Shown here: in pieces, positions 35,170 through 43,616 of the stretch
Layout: each line of letters starts with the position of its first letter
Position numbering within the stretch: position 1 is the first letter of the stretch
DNA from: Syntrophaceae bacterium
GTDB lineage: Bacteria > Desulfobacterota > Syntrophia > Syntrophales > Smithellaceae
DNA: 49,355 bases
Direction: 5' to 3'
Assembly: GCA_009773315.1 (NCBI GenBank)
Contig: WRPE01000019.1
Coordinates: 1 to 49,355 of the forward strand
Position numbers and translations under genes: made by a program
The notes under the pieces: model-generated
Databases searched by the model: none
The model's input: the letters and a program-made list of their open reading frames with translations, nothing else
What the model was told of the DNA's origin: nothing

Positions 35170-37050
35170 ATGCTGAATAACATGAAAAATACTATTGAAA
35201 AATTTAATCTACCCGAAGATATCATAGATCTTCTACAGAAGGCCCCTTCCGTACAGATCGCATCCAGTATTAGCGCACTCGAAGACCTGTCCTGCGGCGG
35301 CAGGAACAACACAAAATGGACGGTTTCCTATCAACTGCCGGACGGCCGGGAGGTGGATGAAGTGCAGGTGGTGCGCGTCAAGAACGGCGTCAGCGCCAAC
35401 TATACGGAAGCCTACATGCGCAGGCGTGATCCGGATTGCATGTTTATCGCCGACGATAGCCTTTCCGACAAACCACGGTTCGAGGAGCAATTTGGCTATT
35501 CCTTTGCCGATATTCGGCAGGAAACATTCAATTGGCTGATGACGCAGGATTTGGCGGTTTTCGCATTCGAAATGGGTCAGCCGGGTCTGGGTGGAGATGC
35601 CGTGGCCATCTGCCCCGCCAATGCCGGCTTTTTCGCCTTTGGATTGGGGCTTTTGCAGGGGATTATCAACATCGAAGTGCTTGACCGGCCTTTCAATCCA
35701 TCCATGATTCTCTATGTCGCACCGCCATTCCGGCATACCCATTTTGGCGGCAAGCAGGTTGTTGTACATAATCGTTTGGATATCCATGAAATATTTTCCT
35801 ACAATCTATATCCGGGCCCCAGCGCCAAAAAGGGCGTTTACGGGGCGCTCATCAACATGGGTGTCCAGGAAAACTGGGTAACCGCCCATTGCTCCGCCGT
35901 TCAAGTCATAACGCCCTATGACAACGTCGTCACTTTTATGCACGAGGGCGCCAGCGGCGGCGGTAAAAGCGAGATGCTGCAGCAACCGCACCGCCTGTCG
36001 GACGGACGTCTGGTGTTGGGGAAAAACGTTATTTCAGGCGAGGAACGATACCTTGAAATTCAGCGCACGTGCGATCTGCATCCGGTCTGTGACGACATGG
36101 GGTTATGCCATCCCAGCTTTCAGGAAAAGGACGGCAAATTGTGGCTCATGGATGCCGAAGACGCCTGGTTTGTCCGCGTTAATCATATTGATGCCTATGG
36201 AACGGATCACGATCTGGAGCGCCTGACAATTTCGCCTTCCAGGCCGTTGCTTTTTCTTAATATCGATGCCGTTGCGGGAGGAACCGCCCTCATTTGGGAT
36301 CATATTCAAGACGCGCCGGAGATGCCCTGCCCAAATCCCAGAGTGATTGTCCCCAGAAGCATCGTACCGGGAATCGTGAATGAAAAGGTTGCTATCGATA
36401 TCCGGTCTTTCGGCGTGCGCACGCCACCCTGCACAAAAGATTTCCCCTCCTACGGCATTCTTGGCCTTTTACACGTTTTGCCGCCTGCGCTGGCCTGGCT
36501 GTGGCGCCTGGTGTCGCCCCGCGGTCACTCCAACCCCAGCATCGTGGATAAAGAAGGCATGAGCTCTGAAGGCGTCGGCAGTTACTGGCCGTTTGCCACA
36601 GGAAGGAAAGTCGACCAGGCCAATCTCCTGCTTGCGCAATTCCTGGAAACGCCGCGCACAAGGTATATCCTGACGCCCAACCAGCACATCGGCGCGTGGG
36701 AAACCGGATTCATGCCTCAATGGCTGGCCAGGGATTATCTTGCAAGGCGCGGCCATGCCCGGTTTCAGTCCGATCAACTGGTCCCATCCCGTTGTCCTTT
36801 ACTGGGCTATGCTTTGGATAAAATGCGCATTGAAGGTTTTACGATTTTATCCTGGTTTTTACAGGTGGACACCCAGCCGGAGGTCGGCCCGGCTGCTTAC
36901 GATGAAGGCGCCCGGATGCTTACAAAATTTTTTCACGAACAAATTGTGGAATACCTGCAACCCGATCTCGATGACATTGGGAAAAAAATTATCGAATGGT
37001 GTCTGTCTGGTGGCAAACTGGAAGGCTACGATAATCTCATGGGAGGTTAA
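35170..37050 (+). CDS. DUF4914-family protein with P-loop-like motif
   Basis: A 626-residue protein that I recognise as a DUF4914-type protein. The most telling segment is HEGASGGGKSEM (about residue 257), a Walker-A-like kinase loop resembling the one in ATP-dependent PEP carboxykinases, followed by acidic residues and NIDAVAGG. No signal peptide or membrane helix is obvious, though one tryptophan/proline-rich hydrophobic stretch lies near residue 430. The start at 35170 is 7 bp after carB, and the next gene starts 1 bp after its stop. A phosphotransfer role is an inference; the substrate is unknown. Confidence 0.78.
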   Translation: MLNNMKNTIEKFNLPEDIIDLLQKAPSVQIASSISALEDLSCGGRNNTKWTVSYQLPDGREVDEVQVVRVKNGVSANYTEAYMRRRDPDCMFIADDSLSDKPRFEEQFGYSFADIRQETFNWLMTQDLAVFAFEMGQPGLGGDAVAICPANAGFFAFGLGLLQGIINIEVLDRPFNPSMILYVAPPFRHTHFGGKQVVVHNRLDIHEIFSYNLYPGPSAKKGVYGALINMGVQENWVTAHCSAVQVITPYDNVVTFMHEGASGGGKSEMLQQPHRLSDGRLVLGKNVISGEERYLEIQRTCDLHPVCDDMGLCHPSFQEKDGKLWLMDAEDAWFVRVNHIDAYGTDHDLERLTISPSRPLLFLNIDAVAGGTALIWDHIQDAPEMPCPNPRVIVPRSIVPGIVNEKVAIDIRSFGVRTPPCTKDFPSYGILGLLHVLPPALAWLWRLVSPRGHSNPSIVDKEGMSSEGVGSYWPFATGRKVDQANLLLAQFLETPRTRYILTPNQHIGAWETGFMPQWLARDYLARRGHARFQSDQLVPSRCPLLGYALDKMRIEGFTILSWFLQVDTQPEVGPAAYDEGARMLTKFFHEQIVEYLQPDLDDIGKKIIEWCLSGGKLEGYDNLMGG

Positions 37051-37051
37051 T

Positions 37052-38578
37052 ATGCATCATCATAGATCAGCTATTTTTCTGGATCGTGACGGAACGTTGA
37101 TCGAAGATGCCGGTGTTCTTTGCAAACCCGAAGATATTCGATTGTTTCCGGATACGGTTGACGCATTGCGACAACTCCAGAAAAACTATCTTCTATTCGT
37201 GGTGACCAACCAGCCCGGCATCGCCAATGGCCTGGTGACGGCCTCACAGGTCGCGGAAATCAACAAAAGTCTTGACGGGATTTTGTCGCACGAGGGTGTT
37301 CATGTCATACACTGGTATGTATGTCCCCATGACAGAAAAGATCTTTGCCAATGCATCAAGCCCAACCCGGCGTTTCTGCTTCAAGCGGCCACGGACTATG
37401 AGCTTGACCTGAGGCAATCCTTTGTCATCGGCGATCATCCTCATGATGTATTGACTGGCGAAGCGGCCGGTGCATTTGGTCTCTATCTGCTCACGGGCCA
37501 TGGCCCGAAGCATTTAGACGAACTGCCGCAGGACAAACTAATCTTCCACACGCTGGGAGACGCGGCCGGATGGATCCTCAAACATCCGAATGCCGGAAGA
37601 GACATCACCTGCGACATCCAGCTGGGCGCACAAGCAATCTGCCGGGGCGGCCTGGTCGCGTTTCCCACGGAAACCGTCTATGGTCTTGGCGCGGATGTTT
37701 TCAACACAGCCGCCGTGGCGCGCATTTTTGAAGTCAAAAAACGGCCGCTGCATAATCCATTAATTGTCCATGTTTCAGAACAAAGGCAGGTCAAACCACT
37801 GGTGACACACATTTCCAAAACAGCACAGAAGCTGATGGAAAGATTCTGGCCGGGTCCATTAACCCTGGTTTTGCCTAAAGCCGATCTTGTGCCCGACATC
37901 GTAACGGCTGGAAATTCCACGGTCGCAGTCAGAATGCCGGCGAATAAGTGGGCGCGCGAATTAATCACTCTTTCTCAAACGCCTGTTGCCGCGCCCAGCG
38001 CCAATGCATTTGGCCGGACAAGCCCGACCACAGCAAGACATGTCGAAGATCAACTGCACGGTGGTTATGATGTTTTGATAGATGGCGGCGCGTGTCGCGT
38101 GGGGATTGAATCAACTGTTTTGTCGCTTGCCGGCGGCATGCCTCTTCTGTTGCGTCCCGGAGGCGTCAGTCAGGAGGAAATTGTTGAAATTACAAAGGCT
38201 ATTGAGATTTTTCATCCTCAAAACAAAATCGGTAAACGCTTTGAAAGTCCGGGGATGATGTTGTCGCACTACGCGCCCTCTACACCACTGCGTTTGGTTG
38301 ATGATGTGAAGCCTTATGCGAATCGATCTGATGTCGGCGTGATCCTCTTTCAAAATTCCACTATATGTTTTGAGTCTCCGGCCTTTGTGTTGAGTCCAGG
38401 CGGCGATTTGAGAGAAGCGGCGGCCAATCTTTATCAGGTCATGAGAAAACTTGACGCCATGGGCCTTAGCCTCATTGTGGCTCAACGCGCACCAGATAAC
38501 GGATTGGGTGCAGCCATCAATGACCGCCTGAATAAAGCCGCGGTAAAATCACCACCGAATTGCCAAAATCGAGCCTAA
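37052..38578 (+). CDS. GmhB-like HAD phosphatase fused to Sua5 threonylcarbamoyl-AMP synthase
   Basis: One frame of 508 residues with two enzymes. Residues 1-about 180 are a GmhB-type HAD phosphatase: FLDRDGT with Asp11 and Asp13, TNQPG, the zinc loop CPHDRKDLCQC and IGDHPHD. Such enzymes dephosphorylate heptose-1,7-bisphosphate for lipopolysaccharide. Residues about 187-508 are Sua5/YrdC: FPTETVYGLGAD, KKRPLHNPLIVHV, PSANAFGRTSPT, GIESTVL, then the Sua5-type C-terminal domain with SHYAPSTPL. Sua5 joins threonine, bicarbonate and ATP for t6A in tRNA. I start at ATG 37052 with GGGAGG 6 bp upstream; in-frame sequence further upstream lies within DUF4914. I do not know this fusion as a common arrangement. 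Confidence 0.88.
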   Translation: MHHHRSAIFLDRDGTLIEDAGVLCKPEDIRLFPDTVDALRQLQKNYLLFVVTNQPGIANGLVTASQVAEINKSLDGILSHEGVHVIHWYVCPHDRKDLCQCIKPNPAFLLQAATDYELDLRQSFVIGDHPHDVLTGEAAGAFGLYLLTGHGPKHLDELPQDKLIFHTLGDAAGWILKHPNAGRDITCDIQLGAQAICRGGLVAFPTETVYGLGADVFNTAAVARIFEVKKRPLHNPLIVHVSEQRQVKPLVTHISKTAQKLMERFWPGPLTLVLPKADLVPDIVTAGNSTVAVRMPANKWARELITLSQTPVAAPSANAFGRTSPTTARHVEDQLHGGYDVLIDGGACRVGIESTVLSLAGGMPLLLRPGGVSQEEIVEITKAIEIFHPQNKIGKRFESPGMMLSHYAPSTPLRLVDDVKPYANRSDVGVILFQNSTICFESPAFVLSPGGDLREAAANLYQVMRKLDAMGLSLIVAQRAPDNGLGAAINDRLNKAAVKSPPNCQNRA

Positions 38579-38641
38579 TGGAAGGAGGTTAACAAAGCAG
38601 AATAGTCATTCCGTCTAAAAGCAGCTAAAAATGACTTGACT

Positions 38642-38693
38642 AGTATTCCTGAATTGACTATGTCATTACCGACATAGTCAATTCAGGAATACT
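38642..38693. repeat. Perfect 23-bp inverted repeat, 6-base spacer
   Basis: Arms 38642-38664 and 38671-38693 are perfect reverse complements around ATTACC. The stem is AT-rich and no T run follows, so it is not a classic intrinsic terminator, although it lies just after the end of the metabolic operon. It could be a weak bidirectional terminator, an RNA processing element, or the remnant of a small mobile element. The 310-bp gap 38579-38888 holds otherwise only the putative promoter and palindrome listed next. Confidence 0.7.
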
Positions 38694-38797
38694 TTCTGTA
38701 ATCTGATTGCAGTGTCTAATAAAACGGACGATACGAAAATGAATGCAATTGTAAAATAGGCAGGGAAGCTTACGCAATCAATAAGATAGCGTAATTT

Positions 38798-38826
38798 TCG
38801 ACATAATTAAAATGGTATTTTTTTAT
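38798..38826 (+). promoter_or_regulatory. Possible sigma-70 promoter of hydrogenase operon
   Basis: A TCGACA (-35, 5 of 6 matches) and TTTTAT (-10, 4 of 6) are spaced by 17 bp upstream of the hydrogenase. It is weak evidence and other starts are possible. A transcript from here would begin just before the 30-bp palindrome. Confidence 0.25.
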
Positions 38827-38836
38827 CATAGCAAAT

Positions 38837-38866
38837 AGGCATTAATCACTTAAGTGGCTAATGCCT
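38837..38866. promoter_or_regulatory. 30-bp nested palindrome upstream of hydrogenase
   Basis: AGGCATTA and TAATGCCT flank a central CACTTAAGTG; only the two AT/GC positions between outer and inner arms do not pair. It ends 22 bp before the ATG of the small subunit and about 10 bp before its GGGGGG ribosome site. It could be an operator or a 5' leader hairpin that influences translation. Confidence 0.45.
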
Positions 38867-38888
38867 CAAAATACTGAAGGGGGGAATT

Positions 38889-40097
38889 ATGGCAAAAGGA
38901 AATAACTCCGACTACAAAAAGATGATTGACAAGCATTACAAAGATCTTATGAAGCATTGTCAATCGCATATGGAACAGGTTGAAAAAACGCTGCCTGAAC
39001 CGAGAGAAAACCTGCACGAACTATTAAAAGAGCGAGGCATCACACGAAGAGACTTCGTCAAATGGACGTCGGCGATGACGGCCGCTTTGATGCTGCCACC
39101 CATTTTCAAGCCGATGGTGGCCAAAGCGGCGGAAAACTTCAGCCGCATTCCGGTTGTCTGGCTGCATTTCGCCGAATGCACGGGTTGTACTGAAGCGCTC
39201 CTTCGTTCGTCCTATCCGAACGTCGATGACATTTTGCTGGAAACCATTTCGCTGGAATATCATGAGACATTGATGGCGGCTTCGGGCTACCAGGCAAAAG
39301 AGTGTCTCGATAAAGCCCTTCGTGATTTTTCGGGAAAATTCATTTGCGTCATTGAAGGCGCAATCCCCATGGGCTTAGACGGGAAATATTTGACAATTGG
39401 TCCCAAAGGGAAAACCGGTCTGGAAATCGCAAAAGAGGTGACCTCCAAGGCGGCTGCAACGATTTGCATCGGATCCTGCTCCGCTTTCGGAGGCATTCAA
39501 GCCGCCAACCCAAATCCGACGGATGCCGTCAGCATAAAAAAAGCCATCGGCATTCCTACGGTGAACATTGCCGGTTGTCCGCCCAACGTCGTCAACTTCA
39601 CCGGAACTCTTCTGCATTACATCATGTTCGGCGGTCTGCCGGCGCAAGACGGTCTGGGAAGACCCATCTGGGCCTACGGCAAGCGTATTCATGATTATTG
39701 CGAAAGAAGGCCTCATTACGATGCCTCCGAATATGTCAACGAATGGGGAGACGCCGGCGCGCTTAAAGGCTGGTGCCTCTACAAAGTCGGATGCAAAGGC
39801 CCCTACACTTACGCCAACTGCGGCAGAGTCCGCTTCAACGAGGGCATCTCCTGGCCGATCATGGCCGGTCACGGCTGCATCGGCTGCACGGAACCCGCAT
39901 TCTGGGACACCATGGCGCCGCTGGAAAAACCGCTGCCCGATAAATCTTTCAACAACCGCGAGGCAACCGTCGATAACATCGGCATCGCCCTGACGGGCAT
40001 TACGGCTCTGGGCATCGCCGCCCATGCCACGGCCACCGCACTTCGGCACAAAGATGAAGACCAAGCGACAAAGCAGGAGGTAAAACACCATGAGTAA
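38889..40097 (+). CDS. [NiFe] hydrogenase small subunit (group 1, Tat-exported)
   Basis: A 402-residue electron-transfer subunit. A Tat signal (TRRDFVKW, Arg53-Arg54, then a hydrophobic stretch) sends the folded enzyme out of the cytoplasm. It is preceded by an unusually long 52-residue charged leader. The cluster cysteines start with ECTGCTE, then IGSCSAFGG, AGCPPN, and further ones in VGCKGPYTY, ANCGRV and GCIGCTEP. The proximal motif is CTGC, without the extra cysteines of oxygen-tolerant enzymes, so oxygen sensitivity is likely. The C-terminal helix (about 362-382) is a membrane anchor. The large subunit follows with an 8-bp overlap, then a cytochrome b: a periplasmic, quinone-linked uptake hydrogenase. 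Confidence 0.95.
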   Translation: MAKGNNSDYKKMIDKHYKDLMKHCQSHMEQVEKTLPEPRENLHELLKERGITRRDFVKWTSAMTAALMLPPIFKPMVAKAAENFSRIPVVWLHFAECTGCTEALLRSSYPNVDDILLETISLEYHETLMAASGYQAKECLDKALRDFSGKFICVIEGAIPMGLDGKYLTIGPKGKTGLEIAKEVTSKAAATICIGSCSAFGGIQAANPNPTDAVSIKKAIGIPTVNIAGCPPNVVNFTGTLLHYIMFGGLPAQDGLGRPIWAYGKRIHDYCERRPHYDASEYVNEWGDAGALKGWCLYKVGCKGPYTYANCGRVRFNEGISWPIMAGHGCIGCTEPAFWDTMAPLEKPLPDKSFNNREATVDNIGIALTGITALGIAAHATATALRHKDEDQATKQEVKHHE

Positions 40098-41766
40098 ACG
40101 CATTATAGTCGATCCCATCACCCGGATTGAAGGGCACCTGAGAATAGAAGTAGAGGTAGACGATAAAAACGTCATCAAAGACGCCTGGAGCAGCATTACG
40201 CTGTGGCGCGGCATTGAAACCATCCTTAAAGGCCGCGATCCGCGCGACGCAGGTTTGATCGTGCAGCGTTTCTGCGGCGTTTGCACGTACGTTCATTATG
40301 AAGCCAGTATTATGGCCGTTGAAGACGCCTTCGGCGTCAAACCTCCGCCCAATGCCAGAATCGCCCGCAATCTGCTGGGCTCTACTCAGTATTTATATGA
40401 TCACGTCATGCATTTTTATCATCTGCACGGCCTGGACTGGGTGGATATCGTCAGCGCATTGAAGGCCGACCCGAAAAAAGCCGTCGATATGGCCCGTGGA
40501 TACAGCGACAATCCTTTCAATTGCTCGGCCACGCATTACAAGGCCGTTCAGGAACGACTGACCAAATTCGTCAAATCCGGCCGCCTGGGTCCTTTCGCCA
40601 ACGCCTACTGGGGGAACCCCTCCTATAAATTACCGCCGGAAGCCAACCTGATCATCTTGTCGCACTACCTTGACGCCCTGCAGGTCTCCAAAGTCGGCGC
40701 GCAGATGATGGCCATCCTGGGTGGTAAAAATCCGCATCCGCAATCCCTGGTCGTCGGCGGTATCACCTCCGGCATGGATCTGTTCGACGCCGATCGTCTG
40801 GGCCAGTATAAATTCCGCTTCCTGGAATTGCAGAAATTCATAGAGACAGCCTACCTTCCCGATATCCTGCTTGCAGCCACATACTACAAAGACGAAGGCC
40901 TCCAGGGAATCGGCGGCGGCGTGAAGAATTACCTGTCCTACGGCGGCTTCCCGCTGGATGACGACGGGACAAAGATGCTCTTCCCGCGCGGCGTCGTGAA
41001 AAACCGCGATCTGGCCAAACCGCTGGAGCTCGATGAAAAGAAGATCACCGAAGAAGCGACGCACGCCTGGTATGATAGCAAAGAAGCCCAGCACCCCTAC
41101 GAGGGAACAACTGAACCGCAATATACAGGCTACGATAAAAACGGCCACCTCAAAGGCGACGCGAAATATACCTGGTGCAAAGCGCCGCGTTACGACGAAA
41201 AGCCGCACGAAGTCGGACCGCTGGCCCGTATGGTTGTCGCTTATGCGCAGGGCCACAAGGAAATCAAGCCGTTAATCGATGGGACCTTGAAAAAAGCCGG
41301 CCTCCCGGCATCCGTCTTGTTCTCCACGCTGGGTCGCACAGCCGCCCGCGCGCTGGAAACCAAGTATGTTGCGGATCACACCTTGGAATGGGTAGATGAA
41401 TTGGTCGCGAATATTAAAAAGGGCGACACCCGCACCTGGACACGTTGCGATGTTCCGGGCAAACCGGCTCAGGGCCGCGGCTTGACCGAACCGCCGCGCG
41501 GCGCTTTAGGACACTGGGTCAAGATCGAAAATGGCGTCATCTCCAACTATCAGGCCGTGGTCCCCTCCACCTGGAACTGCTCGCCGCGCGATAAAGCCGG
41601 CCTGCGCGGTCCGTATGAGGAATCCCTGATCGGCACGAAACTGGCCAAAGTGGATCAGCCGCTGGAAATCATCCGGACGATCCATTCGTTCGATCCTTGC
41701 ATGGCTTGCGCCGTCCATATTATTGATCCGAAAACAAATGAAATTCGGAAATTCAAAGTGGCTTAA
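40090..41766 (+). CDS. [NiFe] hydrogenase large (catalytic) subunit
   Basis: The 558-residue catalytic subunit. The N-terminal RIEGHLRIEVE and RFCGVCTY (Cys62, Cys65) and the C-terminal DPCMACAVH (Cys537, Cys540, His543) provide the four nickel ligands. The 15 residues after His543 are the tail removed by the maturation protease encoded at 42543. It has GCAGGAGG upstream and overlaps the small-subunit gene. It is exported as a complex with the small subunit, since it has no signal of its own. H2 oxidation is the usual direction for this group, although syntrophs can run it in reverse. Confidence 0.96.
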   Translation: MSKRIIVDPITRIEGHLRIEVEVDDKNVIKDAWSSITLWRGIETILKGRDPRDAGLIVQRFCGVCTYVHYEASIMAVEDAFGVKPPPNARIARNLLGSTQYLYDHVMHFYHLHGLDWVDIVSALKADPKKAVDMARGYSDNPFNCSATHYKAVQERLTKFVKSGRLGPFANAYWGNPSYKLPPEANLIILSHYLDALQVSKVGAQMMAILGGKNPHPQSLVVGGITSGMDLFDADRLGQYKFRFLELQKFIETAYLPDILLAATYYKDEGLQGIGGGVKNYLSYGGFPLDDDGTKMLFPRGVVKNRDLAKPLELDEKKITEEATHAWYDSKEAQHPYEGTTEPQYTGYDKNGHLKGDAKYTWCKAPRYDEKPHEVGPLARMVVAYAQGHKEIKPLIDGTLKKAGLPASVLFSTLGRTAARALETKYVADHTLEWVDELVANIKKGDTRTWTRCDVPGKPAQGRGLTEPPRGALGHWVKIENGVISNYQAVVPSTWNCSPRDKAGLRGPYEESLIGTKLAKVDQPLEIIRTIHSFDPCMACAVHIIDPKTNEIRKFKVA

Positions 41767-41785
41767 GCCCTGAAAGGAGGTTACC

Positions 41786-42454
41786 ATGGAAAAAATCATC
41801 AGCGTTAAAGAGTGGACTTTAGCCATCCGGCTAAACCACTGGGCCATGGCTCTCTCGATTTTTATCCTGATTGTCACGGGGTTTTATATCGCCACTCCTT
41901 TTACCATTACGCAGGGCGAGACGGTCGATAAGTTCTTCATGGGCAATGTGCGGTTTGTCCATCTGCTCTTCGGGGTGTTTCTCGTGTTTTTGTTTATCTG
42001 GAGAATTTATCTGGCCTTCTTTTCCCGATTTCACGCGGACTGGAAGGATTTCCTGGCGTTCACCAATATTAAAAACTTTATCCATCAGATCAAGTTTTAC
42101 TTGCTGATCACCAAGGAAGGGCCGGAATACAAAACCCTTTATGGTCCCTTGCAGTCCCTGGCGTATCTGGGATTGCTGTTCATGGTGTTTGTTATCTGCA
42201 TCACCGGGTTGATTTTAATGGGCGCAGGCTACCATGCCGGACTTACGTCCGTTGCTTACACCATTTTGCGCCCCGTTGAAAATCTGCTGGGCGGACTGGC
42301 CACGGTTCGATACATTCACCACGTTTTCACCTGGTTTTTCGTCCTGTTTATCGTGGTGCACATTTACATGGCGTTCTGGTATGATTTTGTGCTGAAAAAA
42401 GGCACTGTGTCGTCCATGATCAGCGGCAACGTCTTCAAGAAGGTTAAAGAATAA
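41786..42454 (+). CDS. [NiFe] hydrogenase cytochrome b subunit
   Basis: A 222-residue integral membrane protein with four main helices (about 15-38, 50-72, 112-136, 170-195). Candidate heme ligands are the histidines in IRLNHWAM, RFVHLLFG and RYIHHVFTWFF. It is the HyaC/HupC-type di-heme cytochrome b that connects the hydrogenase small subunit to the quinone pool. It has AAAGGAGG upstream and is followed by a strong terminator, so the structural operon is small-large-cytochrome. Confidence 0.94.
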   Translation: MEKIISVKEWTLAIRLNHWAMALSIFILIVTGFYIATPFTITQGETVDKFFMGNVRFVHLLFGVFLVFLFIWRIYLAFFSRFHADWKDFLAFTNIKNFIHQIKFYLLITKEGPEYKTLYGPLQSLAYLGLLFMVFVICITGLILMGAGYHAGLTSVAYTILRPVENLLGGLATVRYIHHVFTWFFVLFIVVHIYMAFWYDFVLKKGTVSSMISGNVFKKVKE

Positions 42455-42491
42455 CAATGGACTGACCTTGTTATTCGAGAGATTCACCTGC

Positions 42492-42521
42492 AAAAGGGGA
42501 GAGATTCATTCTCCCCTTTTT
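42492..42521 (+). terminator. Rho-independent terminator after hydrogenase structural genes
   Basis: A perfect 11-bp stem, arms 42492-42502 and 42510-42520, with a 7-base loop. The stem core is AGGGGAGA/TCTCCCCT and it ends in five T. It separates the structural genes from the maturation genes, which must have their own start or depend on read-through. Confidence 0.85.
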
Positions 42522-42542
42522 GGTTATTTGCGTGATTGATTT

Positions 42543-43040
42543 ATGACAGAAAGAAATAAGGTAACCGTCTTAGGCATCGGCAATATCTTGATGGGAGATG
42601 AAGGGTTCGGCGTCCATTTCGTTCGCTGGTTCTCCAAACGTTATGCCGAAACAAAAGGTTTACACATCGTGGACGGTGGAACCCTAGGTTATAAGCTTTT
42701 AGATATCATTTGCAGCTGTGACCACCTGATTGTCGTGGATGTCTTAAAACTGGATGATGCCCCCGGCTCCATTTACCGCTTTACCAAAGAGAAAATGGAA
42801 ATGCACATGCCGCCGCCGACAACCGCCCATGAAGTCACTTTTCCAGACGTTCTTTTTAAAAGCGAGATGCTTGGAGAAGCGCCGGCGACGATTTTTCTGT
42901 GCATCATTCCCGAAAATTACAAGGATCTCGACATGAACATGTCCGGATTTCTTTCTGACAAATTCAATGATATGGAAAAGCTGCTTGTTTCCGAACTCGA
43001 AAAATTAAATATCCTCCCGGAGCGCCTGCCCGATGCATGA
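42543..43040 (+). CDS. Hydrogenase maturation protease (HyaD/HybD type)
   Basis: A 165-residue endopeptidase that trims the C-terminal tail of the large subunit after nickel insertion. The conserved LGIGNILMGDEGFGVH, with nickel-sensing Glu and Asp, and the later DVLKLDD and TAHEVTFPD segments match HyaD/HybD. It has no classical ribosome site (GATTTATG), perhaps because of weak expression. The gene overlaps hypA by 8 bp. The tail of 15 residues in the large subunit is its obvious substrate. Confidence 0.92.
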   Translation: MTERNKVTVLGIGNILMGDEGFGVHFVRWFSKRYAETKGLHIVDGGTLGYKLLDIICSCDHLIVVDVLKLDDAPGSIYRFTKEKMEMHMPPPTTAHEVTFPDVLFKSEMLGEAPATIFLCIIPENYKDLDMNMSGFLSDKFNDMEKLLVSELEKLNILPERLPDA

Positions 43041-43377
43041 ACTGTATCTTGCCGAATCGATTATTAATATCGTAAGCGACCATGCCAGGCGCGATGGATT
43101 TAAAAAAGTCAACAGCATCCTTCTTTCATACGGCAGGCTCTCCTGTATTGAATCAAAAACGCTTACATTCGCTTTTGAGGTACAATCCAAAAACACACCT
43201 GCTGAAGGCGCTGTACTCGTGTTTAAACTTATGCCCGCCTCCATCCATTGCTTTTCCTGCGAAAAAGATTTAGAAGTCATCGCACATACGGGTATTTGCC
43301 CCGCCTGTGGCGGCGCTGAAGTCATGCTCACCGCCGGAACGGAAGAATTACAGATTTTAGAATTGGACGTTGATTAG
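43033..43377 (+). CDS. hypA: Hydrogenase nickel-insertion protein HypA
   Basis: A 114-residue HypA, which delivers nickel together with HypB. The N-terminal MHEL, with nickel-binding His2, is intact, and the zinc site is formed by CFSC and CPAC. It overlaps the protease gene by 8 bp and precedes hypC by 8 bp. Confidence 0.94.
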   Translation: MHELYLAESIINIVSDHARRDGFKKVNSILLSYGRLSCIESKTLTFAFEVQSKNTPAEGAVLVFKLMPASIHCFSCEKDLEVIAHTGICPACGGAEVMLTAGTEELQILELDVD

Positions 43378-43385
43378 GATTATTT

Positions 43386-43616
43386 ATGTGTATCGGATTT
43401 CCCGGAAAAATCATCTCCATCGATCAGGACAATTACGCCATCATCGACATTAGCGGCACGCGCCGCGAGGTTTGCCTGGATATTATCGATGAAGAGGCCA
43501 CAATCGGCGACTATGTCATTACGCATGCAGGTTATGCCATCCACAAAATAGATCCCGCGACCGCTCGGGAAAAACTGCAATGTTTGCAAGAAATTATCGA
43601 AAATGAAATTTATTGA
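43386..43616 (+). CDS. hypC: Hydrogenase maturation chaperone HypC
   Basis: A 76-residue HypC/HupF chaperone. The essential N-terminal MCIGFPGK, with Cys2, and GDYVITHAGYAI are present. It carries the iron-cyanide/CO intermediate with HypD and brings it to the large subunit. It overlaps hypD by 14 bp. Confidence 0.94.
   Translation: MCIGFPGKIISIDQDNYAIIDISGTRREVCLDIIDEEATIGDYVITHAGYAIHKIDPATAREKLQCLQEIIENEIY

Noticed and set aside
38811-38840. Sigma-54 promoter for the hydrogenase (TGG...GC elements)
   Set aside because: The TGG and GC elements are about 17 bases apart instead of 12, so they do not fit the -24/-12 pattern. A TGGCAG...TTCG string near 20922 was rejected for the wrong -12 bases.
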